64,000 bases of DNA, from positions 434,001 through 498,000 of the forward strand of contig JAADJZ010000027.1 in assembly GCA_011032825.1 (NCBI GenBank), read 5' to 3'. How positions within the stretch are numbered: position 1 is the first letter of the stretch; each line of letters opens with the position of its first letter. Below the pieces are notes generated by a model. That model saw only the letters and a program-made list of their open reading frames with translations. It searched no databases and was not told the DNA's origin. Origin of the DNA: Massariosphaeria phaeospora (taxonomy: Eukaryota > Ascomycota > Dothideomycetes > Pleosporales). The position numbers and the translations under genes are program-made. Of this stretch, positions 24,141 to 34,067 are shown piece by piece.

Positions 24141-24851
24141 TTAGAATGTGATGTGTTTGACAGCTTCACGTGTGTGTGTTCGGGGTCCGAGCCATTGGAG
24201 TCGTCTTTGGGAGGGTCGGCTGCTCGATGATTGGCAGGATGGTCGCGAAGTCCGGCAGCAACTCAGACATATGTTGACGAGTAAAAGCAGCCCCGTGATG
24301 GTAAACCCGACCACTGATAGTAAGGCGATGGCCATACCTTCGCGGGAATAGATAGCGCGATCAAAGACCGGTGGCGGGCCGTTACCGAGGTCTTCAATCC
24401 CGGCGAAGTCGGGCGTGGGGATGTCTGGGCTGTTCATAATAAGAATTTGCTGGTAGTAATTGTTGACGGCGAGGCGCTCAATCTTCTCAAGCCGCGTCGT
24501 GAGTTTGTTGAGCAGCTCGATGATTTCGCGCTCCTGCCTCTTTTGGAGCTCTTCAGCAGCTTTCCTCTCTTCTTCTGCCATCTCTGCAGCAACGACTTGG
24601 ATACGCTTCTCCTCGAGGGCGGCGTGAACAACCTTCCAATAGTTGAGTTCTTGTTCCTTGTGTGCTAGCAAAGCGACCGCCTGTGCTTTGCGTATGCAAT
24701 GTAATGTGGGGCTGAGGCATTTTGCCTCTGACATCCACGTCGTGGAGACCAGCGGGTCTTGCAAGTACCACGAGTAATCGGCGGCGATCTGTAACATAGA
24801 CAATATGAGGCGAGTGATCCACATAATGTAAGTGTATGGTAGGTGAGACAA
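24141..24851 (-). CDS. Hypothetical coiled-coil membrane protein
   Basis: An uninterrupted 236-codon frame. A hydrophobic N-terminus (MWITRLILSMLQIAA, starting at the in-frame ATG nine codons after the first) could be a signal peptide. A charged helix follows (AALEEKRIQVVAAEMAEEER and onward to about residue 125), likely coiled coil, then a Pro-rich link. One strong membrane segment (MAIALLSVVGFTITGLLLLV) near residue 185 precedes a short basic/Ser-rich tail. No family is recognised. It lies between pseudogene fragments, so it may be a local orphan; its codon pattern is protein-like. Confidence 0.45.
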   Translation of the reverse strand: MSHLPYTYIMWITRLILSMLQIAADYSWYLQDPLVSTTWMSEAKCLSPTLHCIRKAQAVALLAHKEQELNYWKVVHAALEEKRIQVVAAEMAEEERKAAEELQKRQEREIIELLNKLTTRLEKIERLAVNNYYQQILIMNSPDIPTPDFAGIEDLGNGPPPVFDRAIYSREGMAIALLSVVGFTITGLLLLVNICLSCCRTSRPSCQSSSSRPSQRRLQWLGPRTHTREAVKHITF

Positions 24852-25269
24852 GGCGTCGAATTTGGTAGATTGTGTGGGGTGTGGGTGAGGTGAGGTAAGA
24901 GTTTTGTTGTTGAAAACGGTGGAAGTTGTAGAATTTCAGGTAAAAGGCAGGCTGGTGTGCGCAGCTTTGTCAGCATCTGAAACAACGGCAGAATAGCGGT
25001 GGAAGTAAGGCTTAATTGTGGGGCAATAACTCAAGTGAAAGTCGATGAGGCGGTGTGGTGGTGTGGTAGTATGGTGGTGTGGGTTGCGGAGTGTGGCAGT
25101 GAAAGTGATGGAAGATCAGAACACCTTTACCTTAGAATTAACGCAGAGCCTTGTAATCCAAAGAAAACAGTATAGCAACGATCAACAGGTGGTTTGCTTC
25201 TCATCTTCACCGTGAGGTTTGACAGGAAAAAGAAAAATCACTTACGCAGCAGGTGCAGCAGCAAACATC

Positions 25270-25342
25270 ACCTATGAAGCGTTTGTCGGTTCGATCGTCC
25301 AGTTCCTCGGCCCTTCAGGAACCCATCTCCACCCCATCGGTT
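25270..25342 (-). pseudogene. 3' end fragment of an F-box gene paralogue
   Basis: Minus-strand codons read MGWRWVPEGPRNWTIEP-TNAS and a stop. The F-box gene at 60928-62265 ends with the same 17 residues followed by ISAS. Only this terminal piece is present; the sequence upstream on this strand belongs to the SEC9-like fragment. Confidence 0.75.
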
Positions 25343-25438
25343 CAACAACGTGAGCCGTAGGTAGATTTCCTGAACCTGGCATCTTCGCAGAGTCTGCGGA
25401 GTCTGCAACCCAACAGATTAGATCTGAAAGCAAAGCAC

Positions 25439-25970
25439 TACCGGATTCGATCAGGCTTGCTTCTGTTGAAAACAATATGGTCGTTCACACGATCTGCCTT
25501 CTCTGTCCCCCCTGGAAGATGCCTATTCTGCGCTGTCACCTCTTCACCCATGGTATCAGCCAGGCTCTTAGTCTTCCGGCGACATCCTGTACCTCATCGA
25601 GATCGCTGTCAATCTGATCCTCCATGTCATCATCTTCCGCGTCGGCTTCGAACTGATGCTTGGCGTGGTCTATAAGATTATAGCCTGGTGCAGGCTGCTG
25701 CTGCTGTCCCAGCTGCTGTCGATCTGCGACATTCCCAAAGAGCTGCTGGCGAGAAGCTTGAGCTGTAGTGTCGTCTTGAGGTTCTGACCCCAATCCACCA
25801 TAACCGCCGGTCCTCCCTGTTTGCTGCAGGGGCTTATCCGCATCTACATGACCGTTTACGCCGTATGGGCTGGCGGCCGAGGAGTTTGATTCGGGTTCGG
25901 GCGTGGTTGATGCATCGACGTTCTTGGCAGCATCTTTTGTCTTCGATTGGCCGAATGGAATTCTCTTCAT
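25439..25970 (-). pseudogene. Broken SEC9-like (SNAP-25 family) t-SNARE gene
   Basis: It starts MKRIPFGQSKTKDAAK and keeps the Gly/Gln-rich spacer (TGGYGGLG, QQLFGNVADRQQ) and the start of the second SNARE helix (FEADAEDDDMEDQIDSDLDE, DVAGRL). At about 25571 the frame shifts by one base; the next frame continues with KSLADTMGEEVTAQNR and ends NRSKPDRIR, as SEC9-type proteins do. The first SNARE domain, normally between the N-terminus and the spacer, is missing. The result is a truncated copy with an internal deletion and a one-base frameshift. An intact parent is not in the window. Sec9 normally works with syntaxin at the plasma membrane. Confidence 0.7.
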
Positions 25971-26205
25971 AGTGTCGGTGTCTAGGCGTGAATATCCAGG
26001 CAATTGGTTAAATGCTCGAGTAAAGCGGATGAGATGCAGGTGAGGTGGAGCGGTTGAGTGGGGTGAATCCACTAAGCCATAACTGGCTAGTCGTTCGAAT
26101 CGTCAAAACTTACCTACCCCACCCGTGACTGCACTAACGGGAACTTCAATCTCAAGTTCGCCATCCAAGGACCAACAGTATTCACCTCCTAAAATTTTAG
26201 AAGCC

Positions 26206-27996
26206 ATGGCGACAGTCACCTTTACAGAGACCCGCAAACATCGACTGCCCAAGAATGTCAAGCTCGCTCCTGAGAATGAGCGGTATATGCGGGCATGCGC
26301 CGATATAGCCTCCGCGCTCATTCAAGACTATGAGGCGCAGACTGATGGCTCAAAGCCGAAGAAAGACTTGAACTTGAATGCACTGAGAGGGCAGATATCG
26401 AAAAAGCATTATCTGAAAAGTCAGCCACCGCTCACGGCGATTATTGCCGCTGTACCTGAACATTACAAGAAATACATACTGCCGAAATTGATCGCAAAAC
26501 CAATACGTATGTACTGGTTAATACTTATGCATGCTATACCTGTAATAGATAATGCTAACATTCTTGCAGGCACATCATCTGGTATCGCAGTAGTGGCGGT
26601 AATGTGCAAGCCGCACCGATGCCCACATATCGCATGGACAGGAAACATTTGCGTGTACTGCCCCGGAGGTCCAGATTCGGATTTCGAATACTCAACTCAA
26701 TCCTACACGGGCTACGAACCCACTTCTATGCGCGCCATTCGCGCCCGGTATGATCCTTACGAGCAAGCTCGCGGCCGAGTAGACCAGATCAAGTCACTCG
26801 GCCACAGCGTTGACAAAGTTGAGTACATCATCATGGGCGGCACGTTCATGTCACTTCCAGAATCTTACCGAGATGAATTCATTTCGCAACTGCATAACGC
26901 ACTTTCTGGCTATCAGACAAAAGACGTCGACGAAGCCGTTGCTGCAGGCGAAATGAGCAACATCAAATGCGTCGGCATAACGATCGAAACGCGACCAGAC
27001 TACTGTCTCGACCAACACCTCTCTTCCATGCTCCGCTACGGCTGCACACGACTAGAAATCGGCGTGCAGTCCCTCTACGAAGATGTAGCCCGCGACACCA
27101 ACCGCGGCCACACCGTCGCTGCTGTTGCAAAAACTTTCTGTCTCTCCAAAGACGCAGGCTTCAAAGTAGTCTCGCATATGATGCCGGATCTCCCGAACGT
27201 AGGCATGGAGCGCGACCTGGACCAGTTCGTCGAGTACTTCGCCAACCCCGATTTCCGGACCGATGGACTGAAAATCTACCCTACGCTCGTGATTCGCGGT
27301 ACGGGACTGTACGAGCTTTGGCGGACAGGCCGGTACAAGAACTATACCCCAAACGCTCTAATTGACATAGTCGCCCGCATCCTCGCCCTCGTCCCGCCAT
27401 GGACCCGTATCTACCGCGTGCAGCGCGACATTCCCATGCCACTCGTCACATCGGGTGTCGAGAACGGGAACCTACGAGAACTCGCTCTGGCGCGGATGAA
27501 AGATTTCGGGACCACATGTCGAGACGTGCGGACGCGCGAAGTCGGCATCAACGAAGTAAAGCACAAGATCCGGCCCGATCAAGTCGAGCTTGTGCGGCGA
27601 GACTACACGGCGAACGGCGGTTGGGAGACGTTCCTCGCGTACGAAGATCCTAAGCAAGACATTCTTATTGCGCTGTTGCGACTCCGGCAGTGTTCGAAAG
27701 AGCATACGTTCCGGCCTGAACTTGTTGGGCAGCCTACATCGCTGGTTAGAGAGTTGCATGTCTATGGGTCCGCGGTGCCGGTGCATGCTCGTGATCCAAA
27801 GAAGTTCCAGCACCAGGGTTTCGGAACACTGTTGATGGAAGAGGCAGAGCGGATCGCAAAGCAGGAGCATGGAAGTAGCAAGGTCAGTGTCATCTCGGGC
27901 GTTGGCGTCAGGAGTTACTATGCTAAGCTGGGGTACTGGCTCGATGGGCCGTACATGAGTAAGACCCTGGAGCCGGATTGGGAGAGGGAGTGGTGA
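26206..27996 (+). CDS. ELP3: Elongator complex catalytic subunit Elp3
   Basis: Elp3 is the radical-SAM/acetyltransferase subunit that makes the cm5 group on wobble uridines of tRNA. Exons 26206-26506 and 26570-27996 give 575 residues. The N-terminal tRNA-binding part is followed by the radical-SAM domain with its Fe-S cysteines ([19 protein letters not shown]), then [27 protein letters not shown] and GVQSLYEDV. The C-terminal GNAT domain has [13 protein letters not shown] and [14 protein letters not shown]. The intron (26507-26569, GTATGT to TTGCAG, branch GCTAAC) is 63 nt with no in-frame stop, so an unspliced reading adds 21 spurious residues. The spliced join [15 protein letters not shown] is the conserved sequence. 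An upstream in-frame ATG at 26125 is not needed. Confidence 0.96.
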   Translation: MATVTFTETRKHRLPKNVKLAPENERYMRACADIASALIQDYEAQTDGSKPKKDLNLNALRGQISKKHYLKSQPPLTAIIAAVPEHYKKYILPKLIAKPIRMYWLILMHAIPVIDNANILAGTSSGIAVVAVMCKPHRCPHIAWTGNICVYCPGGPDSDFEYSTQSYTGYEPTSMRAIRARYDPYEQARGRVDQIKSLGHSVDKVEYIIMGGTFMSLPESYRDEFISQLHNALSGYQTKDVDEAVAAGEMSNIKCVGITIETRPDYCLDQHLSSMLRYGCTRLEIGVQSLYEDVARDTNRGHTVAAVAKTFCLSKDAGFKVVSHMMPDLPNVGMERDLDQFVEYFANPDFRTDGLKIYPTLVIRGTGLYELWRTGRYKNYTPNALIDIVARILALVPPWTRIYRVQRDIPMPLVTSGVENGNLRELALARMKDFGTTCRDVRTREVGINEVKHKIRPDQVELVRRDYTANGGWETFLAYEDPKQDILIALLRLRQCSKEHTFRPELVGQPTSLVRELHVYGSAVPVHARDPKKFQHQGFGTLLMEEAERIAKQEHGSSKVSVISGVGVRSYYAKLGYWLDGPYMSKTLEPDWEREW

Positions 27997-28401
27997 CTGG
28001 AATAGATGGAGATTGTACGAAAACTACGTGTGGTGAGGTGCAAGAATTAGATGGGTATGCATTGCCGGTGTTCAACAGTCGTTTTGGGGATAACGGAATA
28101 GATAGGCACATGGTGGCCATGTGCGAAGCCGGGACTATTATCCGAAATCAGTATATTGAATCGCATATGTCGCGCTGAGCTAAAGAAGCATCTACAACCC
28201 ATGTCGCGCCAATGACCATAACCTTCCTTTCAAACGCCATATGTTGTACCAATAATGTATAATAATCCTGGTTCACCATGTGGATTGGAATGAACTAGAG
28301 GAAAGAGCTGTGCGGGTTATCGCCGGGCACTAATCGCATATAGGAGCTTCGGTGGTCGAGGTAGTGGGTGATCTAGAGTATATGTTTGGGAGTCGGTTGG
28401 A
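27997..28401. other. Convergent 3' region between ELP3 and V-ATPase f
   Basis: The 3' ends of two convergent genes. No gene is seen. Confidence 0.6.
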
Positions 28402-28887
28402 TCATGACAGCGTTATCGCGCCGCGCCGGCTCTCGCGCATGTGGAGCAGGGCTTGGAAGCCGCAGAATGCGAAAAAACCCTATCCTAGCATTAGTGGAGG
28501 TTGTGTGGTATACGTGTGGGTCCCTTACAGCATATATGATGACAGCTCCAAACACGGCGCCAGCAACGGCGCCTCCGTCTTCTGGATCATCCGTCGTTCC
28601 CATCACGGTATGGCTGCCCGTCTAGAGAATCTCGCGTTAGCTTGAACTTGCTATCCATTGTATTGTATTGTGCTTGGGTAGATGATCGACTGTTCGATCG
28701 TGTGGACGTGTAGGTGGGGTGTAGAGTGGTCGACGTACTTTGAACAGCGCCCCGATAACAGATAGAATGACGATGGCGAACGCGGACACGACGATGCTAT
28801 TCCAGTCAGTCCCGTCCTTTCGCTATACAAACAGATCCCTGCTCACCATGTCCACGCGTTCATCGCGGATACCACAGGCTTCACCAT
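28402..28887 (-). CDS. V-type ATPase V0 subunit f (YPR170W-B-like)
   Basis: A small two-helix membrane subunit of the vacuolar proton pump V0 sector. Four exons are read: 28887-28847, 28796-28739, 28621-28529 and 28479-28402, joining to 89 residues (85 in yeast). It reads MVKPVVSAMNAWTC, then helix 1 (IVVSAFAIVILSVIGALFK), a lumenal loop with MGTTDDPEDGGAVAG, helix 2 (VFGAVIIYAGFFAFCGFQAL) and a basic tail LHMRESRRGAITLS. The DPEDG-AVA motif and the FFxFCGFQ helix match the family. Introns are 50, 117 and 49 nt; the 117-nt intron ends after GCTAAC. The gene is too fragmented to show as a long ORF. Confidence 0.85.
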
Positions 28888-29643
28888 GGTGGGCAGCTTT
28901 GAGGCCGATTACGAGTCGACGGGAGGTGGCTGGAGAGCTTCGGGGTCGGTGCGGCGGGAGTTGGGACACGCGCACTTGTGGAGGCGATTCGTGTATTGTG
29001 AACGACAGTCTCGGGATGTCGAAGCGCGATCGGACTCGTTGTGCGGAGGGGTCGGCAATGGCGAGGTTGGATTGAGGTCGGTCGCCTGCAGTGCCAGTCG
29101 TGATGTCTCGGTCTTGGCGGTTGAACTGGTCTGTGCGCGCTGACGCAACCAGGCAGGCGCAGGCCTCATGCGAATCAAACTCACACTTGACCATCCTCTT
29201 CATGGTCCTTCATCGATGATTTGGGTCGTTTCTCTTCGCTACCAAGAGTACATCATTACTTGGTTCGTGCGCATCATGAGCTGGAGCTATCTACACAAGT
29301 ATGCCACAGGTCGAAGTCACCACCAGATCTACTAGTACACCACCTGGGCAACGGTCCATATCAGAGCCATTCGTCGGGCCCTCTTTTCACTGATCAGTGT
29401 TTTCAGACTAGCACCTGCTATGTTCCCAGAGCTAGACAAATCCAGCAATCGTCGTGGACGAACATGTGGACATGCGCCTTCGGTAGCTACGCTGGAAATT
29501 CGGTCAAGGACTGCACCACTAGCTCTACCATACTCATCGTGGACAAGCCAGCTCGAGGAAGACCGCGTCGGATATGCTACCGTCACTCGATCCAAGACGG
29601 CACCCATCTAGCAGAATTCATTGCCGATTAGGATAGACTTTGG
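28888..29643. other. Intergenic at the left border of the accessory island
   Basis: The promoter side of the V-ATPase f gene, then about 600 bases with overlapping ORFs on both strands and no recognisable gene. Confidence 0.5.
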
Positions 29644-29740
29644 CCAATCCTCCTGACAATATCGACGATTCTCACTAAAGGTAAATAGCCTGCCTTGATC
29701 TTTATAGAGCCTCAATGTATCCAGTATACTAGGTAATGTC
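29644..29740 (-). repeat. Short dispersed repeat, copy E
   Basis: The reverse complement shows GACATTACC, GGATACATTGAGGCT, CTATAAAGATCAAGG and the end block GATATTGTCAGGAGGATTGG, in the same order as copies A-C. Nearly full length. Confidence 0.55.
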
Positions 29741-29802
29741 TCCGTGGAGTATAGCCTTTAGAGGTGAGAGGACATGGCCAACATCGCGGAAAGTTTTGCG
29801 CC

Positions 29803-30240
29803 TAAGATGCGCATGGCCACAAAAGGCGTCTACTGGCGTAGAAGCTCGAGCGCGGGTAGGCCTCAACAGACTAGAGACAGGCACCTTTTCGAAGCTCAGT
29901 ATGATCATCACTGCTGGCTAAACCCACTTTCTAGGGGCTACACATGCTGCATCCGACTTTCGACAAGCAGTAGGCAGACATTCACATTCTCCCGTAGAAG
30001 CTCGAGCACGGGTAGGCCTCAACAGATTAAAGACAGGCAACTTTTCAAAGCTTAGTATAATTATTACTGCTGGCTAAAACCACTTCCAGAGGCTGCACAT
30101 GCTTGGTAAAGTACTCGACGTAGGTTTTGAGCTTGATATTTCAATCGAGAGTTGGATCGACAGGAACAGATTAAATAGACATACTAGTACACCTCGCCTA
30201 GAATAACATAACTTAAGCACTGTGCTCTAAGGATGCGCGA
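29803..30240 (+). repeat. Long direct repeat, left copy (with internal partial duplication)
   Basis: AAGATGCGCATGGC begins a module that also occurs at 48078-48360. Shared blocks are AAAAGGCGTCTA, TAGAAGCTCGAGCGCGGGTA, CAACTTTTCAAAGCTTAGTA, GAGGCTGCACATGCTTGGTA, GAGAGTTGGATCGAC and AGACATACTAGTA. On the left the first ~130 bases are present twice (from 29803 and from about 29998). The module is non-coding. Confidence 0.75.
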
Positions 30241-30564
30241 AACTAAAGCTAGAGATGCGTTGAACTAATAGGTAGTCGGTGTTTAGAGGGATGTAGATAA
30301 GAGAGAGCGAGGATTCCGTGATCATGTAAGCTAGGCCCAATAAGGATAGCTATGCATTACGGTATACCCTAGCACGTAATAGACTTGTGTGGTAATATTA
30401 TCCCACTTCTGTGCTTTACTAGCATCTACGCCTCTTACCGCCTCAACCCTTGCAAGTAGCAATGCACGGTAATGTGCTGCTAGTAGCTGAGCTTTTTAAC
30501 GTAGTATATATATTTTGCAACGAGCAAATTTTCTATAATACAACCCAGTCAACTGGTTTAGTCA

Positions 30565-30600
30565 GCATCGGTGGTTTAGTGGAACTACTGGCCGTTGCCA
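30565..30600 (+). pseudogene. 5' half of a tRNA-Gly gene, cut after the anticodon
   Basis: GCATCGGTGGTTTAGTGG is identical to the first 18 bases of the tRNA-Gly gene at 50481-50608. After a short variable piece it reads GCCGTTGCCA, the anticodon arm with GCC, and stops matching at the base 3' of the anticodon. No 3' half (T arm, acceptor) follows here; the next ~120 bases lead into the recombinase gene. Confidence 0.7.
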
Positions 30601-30819
30601 TGTTATAAGGGGCTTTGTACTTAGTGTTCGCCCGTGAGTTTTTGGAAAATGAAATTCCTAATTAGGATTTCTGGTGGCGTTTTCAAATCCGATTTTACGC
30701 TCTAGAAAAACCGACTACACAAGACAACAAACCCTGACCACTGCGGCGCACAGGCTTGAGGATGAGCATACCCGCCTGACCTTGAAGGACACTTGGTGGC
30801 GAGCTAGGGGCTGCGACAG

Positions 30820-33262
30820 ATGAAGCGTTACGCTGCGCGTTTTAAAGAGAAGTTATCTGCCAAATGTACATTTACTATCTTACTCTTTTTCGAGACTATG
30901 GAATACTTTGCTGACATAGCGGCCCTCGCTTTGGGCCCTATTAAGCCTGCCTCGCTCGAAGAAGCTGTTTCAGCTTACGAAAAAGATGGCGTTACTCGAA
31001 TGGTCAAATTATGGAAAAAGTTCGTTCCCCTTTCTATAAGTATTTGTACACGAAGAGCTGACAATACTTAGGTTCGCATTCCATCTACCGTCCCCGTCAA
31101 GGGAGATCGAAACCACCACCCCATTCCAGACTCTGCCTCCATCAAACTGGATTAAGGCATACATGTCGTGGGGGTTGGAAACAGGAACGCCAAGGCTGGA
31201 TGCTAAACTTACTGTGAAAACACTACTCAAAGAATTCGAACAGCTACGGCGCGTCCTACGGCTTGCGCTAGACGAATCTATGGCGAACAAGGACGTTCAG
31301 GTCGTGAAGAAGGTAAGCTAAACAAGCTCTGAGTACATAGCAGCTAGATACTGACAAATGCTGCAGTTTATTCGCCAGTTAAGCGCAAAGGGCGCGTCAA
31401 CGAAATCGAGACATAAGTCTCTAGCCTACGGCTTAGACACTGATGAAATCTAGTTCTACGTCTGGAACTGCAGTGAGCGTGTGTATGTTCATCCGCGAAC
31501 TATGGTACAGTTCTCATTTTGGCTCGACATTGTTACCGCATGGGGCCTACGCACAGGAGAGATTACCGAGTCGTTTAGCTATCGTGGCTCCAACGAAGGT
31601 GTTCATTACGGCGATGTTACTCTTAGCCTTGCTTTATGGCAAGGCGTCATGCGTTACCAGATCAAGATTGCATTGCGCAATCGCAAATTTTGTAGGAATG
31701 ATGAAGGAAAGGTGTAAGTCGTGTAACACGTCTCTCTACAACATGAAGGCTAATGCTACGTAGGAAAAACATAACGTTGACAGAACAGATAGAGCTGATG
31801 AAGCTTTATCGGTGTCTAGTCTGGAAGTTTCTCGCACTGGCCTTAGCTGACAATGTTTTCGATGAACAAAAAGCACCCGAAGATTTCGAAGATCGACGGA
31901 TCCGGGCCACTGCAACCTCGAGGACCTTTCAAATCGGGGATGATAAGAAGAAACTCCTAATTTTCCGTAAGCTTGAGGGGAAGCGAGTATCTTCAACCGC
32001 AATTATGACTGGCGCCTCCTCAAACGCTTTGATCACGGACATCTGTGAGCAATGCGGATACACGGAGACTGTCACTACATACACTTTCCGTCGTGGTGTT
32101 GCCAACAAGCTAGAAGGTAATCTTCCTCATCAGCTTCTTTATCAATTCGCTAACATATATGGTTTCAGCAAAGACGAGCAGGAAGCGTACGCAAGAGGCC
32201 CTGGGTCATAAGGGCGATCGCACTTGGCATGCTTACGCAGCGCCTACGATTAGTGTCGACGCGCAAGCCATAGCCTACGACGAACTAGAAGACAATCTCT
32301 ACACGGATTTTGCACAGAGCATCGCCTACACGCGAGACTTCGGCGCACCGAAGCCAGCGAACTCTAAGGTTGAGGTTTCATCTGTACCTTCCAAAGTTGT
32401 TCTGAAAGCAGTTGCCGATGCGCATCCAAGCAGTCGCGCTGAGATGATAATGAGGAAAGCTCGGAGGGAGCAATACAAGATAGATCGAGAAGAATACTCT
32501 GAAGAAGCCGGACGTGTCAACTCTGCTCTTGAAATCGACGCCACGAGCGAAGATCAAGTAGACACTGAAACAACCGACAAGCCAGAGAAGGAGCTTCCTG
32601 TTTCTCTTCGCCCGCAGCCCTCGCCCGATTTCAAGCAGATTATGAAGTATAATCCTCTCTAAGCACGAGTTATCGAAACCCTATGGGGCGACAAACAGGC
32701 ATCCCTAGCAGAGTGCATTCGACCTATGATGGCCCTAGCGAACCCCGAACCGTTTCGAGTTCTGTATCCGAGCCTAGTAATGCCACCTACTGGAGATGAA
32801 CGGTGTCCATACTGCAAGCAGGATCTCAAGAAAATAAAAACACCGGGATATTCGCTGCCCTTACTAGATTGTTATTGCATCAGCAACAATGCTTATTTCT
32901 GCTTCGACTGCGCTACATTCATCGACAAATCTAGTGGGGAGAAACACTCGTGTCCAGACTTTGACCCCTCAAATCAAACGTTCGGCGTAGTCACCTGGCG
33001 TGGCCTGTTGATACGTGAGGGCAGGTGTCCCTTTAGCTCCGGAGATTGGTGCAGCGAAAGGCGCTGGAGAAATGCACAGTGTCTCAAGAACTACATCGAG
33101 ACTCACCTGAAATCCTTCCCGGACGGGACTCTGGAGTGCCCTCAAGAGACATGTCGAAAGCAATGCATGTCGAAGCACGAGATGAGAAGCCATTTTCAAA
33201 CTATCCATAAGATCTTACTTGTCTCGGCGCGAGACCTGCTCCAAGAGTGTCGCACGACCTAG
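30820..33262 (+). pseudogene. Broken DUF3435 tyrosine recombinase (Starship-captain family) with C2H2 tail
   Basis: DUF3435 proteins are tyrosine recombinases; members act as captains that move Starship elements. Exons follow roughly 30820-31033, 31073-31312, 31368-31715, 31756-32116 and 32169-33262, joined across GT/AG introns. Catalytic landmarks are visible: the first Arg box GLRTGEI with FSYRGSNEGVHYGDVTL, the FRRG box (YTFRRGVANKLE), ALGHKGDRTWHAY with the candidate nucleophile Tyr, and the DUF3435 end SVDAQAIAYDE. The C-terminal part carries Cys/His clusters (CPYCKQDL; CPQETCRKQCMSKHE with HFQTIH). Two in-frame stops break it, TAG at 31451 and TAA at 32660, both explained by C-to-T changes of Gln codons; no clear frameshift is seen inside. 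The 5' end before 30820 is unclear, since another frame has DUF3435-like KDTWWRARGCDR. Confidence 0.75.
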
Positions 33263-33505
33263 AGGATGTTTAGGCCTGGATTGAGAGATACCTCGACGGC
33301 GATAAATTTTCCTGTATCTTTGTATTTCATTACTGTAGTAATGCAACACGTTCGCCTTATGTTCACTATCTCTCTCTACTAATAAAACTTGTGGTATGTA
33401 ATTGCAAGGAAAACCAGATCTATACACTCGAAAGCTAAACCGTGTTACAAAAAGCTGCGGGTTCGCGGCATGAATGTGGAGGCGATGTAATCCGAACTTA
33501 GACGG
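33263..33505. other. Spacer between recombinase and interrupted ORF
   Basis: AT-rich, non-coding, no repeat recognised. Confidence 0.5.
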
Positions 33506-33722
33506 GTGGATGTGAACGCTTCACTGTGTAATGCCTGGTTCAACGTCCTTGAGTCGTACCGAGAACACTGCAAAGGGCACGTGAAGGGGCTGGATATGTT
33601 CTGCGGGATACTTCGAGCTGGTTGTTACCTCGTTCGAAACATCGGAGACTTTTTAAATCATTTACGTGAGCATATTAGGCCGCTCCTTCAGTTTCCAGAC
33701 CGGCAACAGCAGTGTCCTCATA

Positions 33723-33891
33723 TGTCACGGTTTATAGCTCTTACCCTATGAGATGGATAAGGATACTACGCTTATCTAGGACTAGCGCTGTCTGTGCTTT
33801 CGCACCTACAAATTCTGCAGCTTCTAGATAATACAACCTCAGTTCAATCCTTCAATATTCCGCACATGCGCGTTGCCCACAATCCCCGACA
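33723..33891 (+). repeat. 5' LTR of the copia element
   Basis: 169 bp, TGTCACGG ... CCCCGACA. Identical by eye to 38881-39049; a diverged solo relative lies at 23245-23408 in reverse. Confidence 0.95.
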
Positions 33892-33905
33892 GTTATGAGC
33901 CCGGC
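33892..33905 (+). other. Primer-binding site, initiator tRNA-Met anticodon-arm type
   Basis: GTTATGAGCCCGGC directly after the 5' LTR is complementary to the anticodon arm of initiator tRNA-Met (GGGCTCATAAC, anticodon CAT). It does not match a tRNA 3' end. This is the half-tRNA priming arrangement known from Drosophila copia and yeast Ty5. Confidence 0.75.
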
Positions 33906-34067
33906 TGCAACCTAGGATTGTTCTCACCTGCTGCAATCGTCACTCTATTCGAGTCGCACGTTGCTATACCGCGTCGACCACAACGCACCTGTTACCGCGT
34001 CCACCACAACGCACCTGTTACCGCGTTCACCCACGACGCATCACATATACGACTACAGCTATCTGCA

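Noticed and set aside
29221..29631. 136-codon plus ORF near the island border
   Set aside because: Composition is biased, no domain is visible, and opposite-strand ORFs of similar length overlap it.
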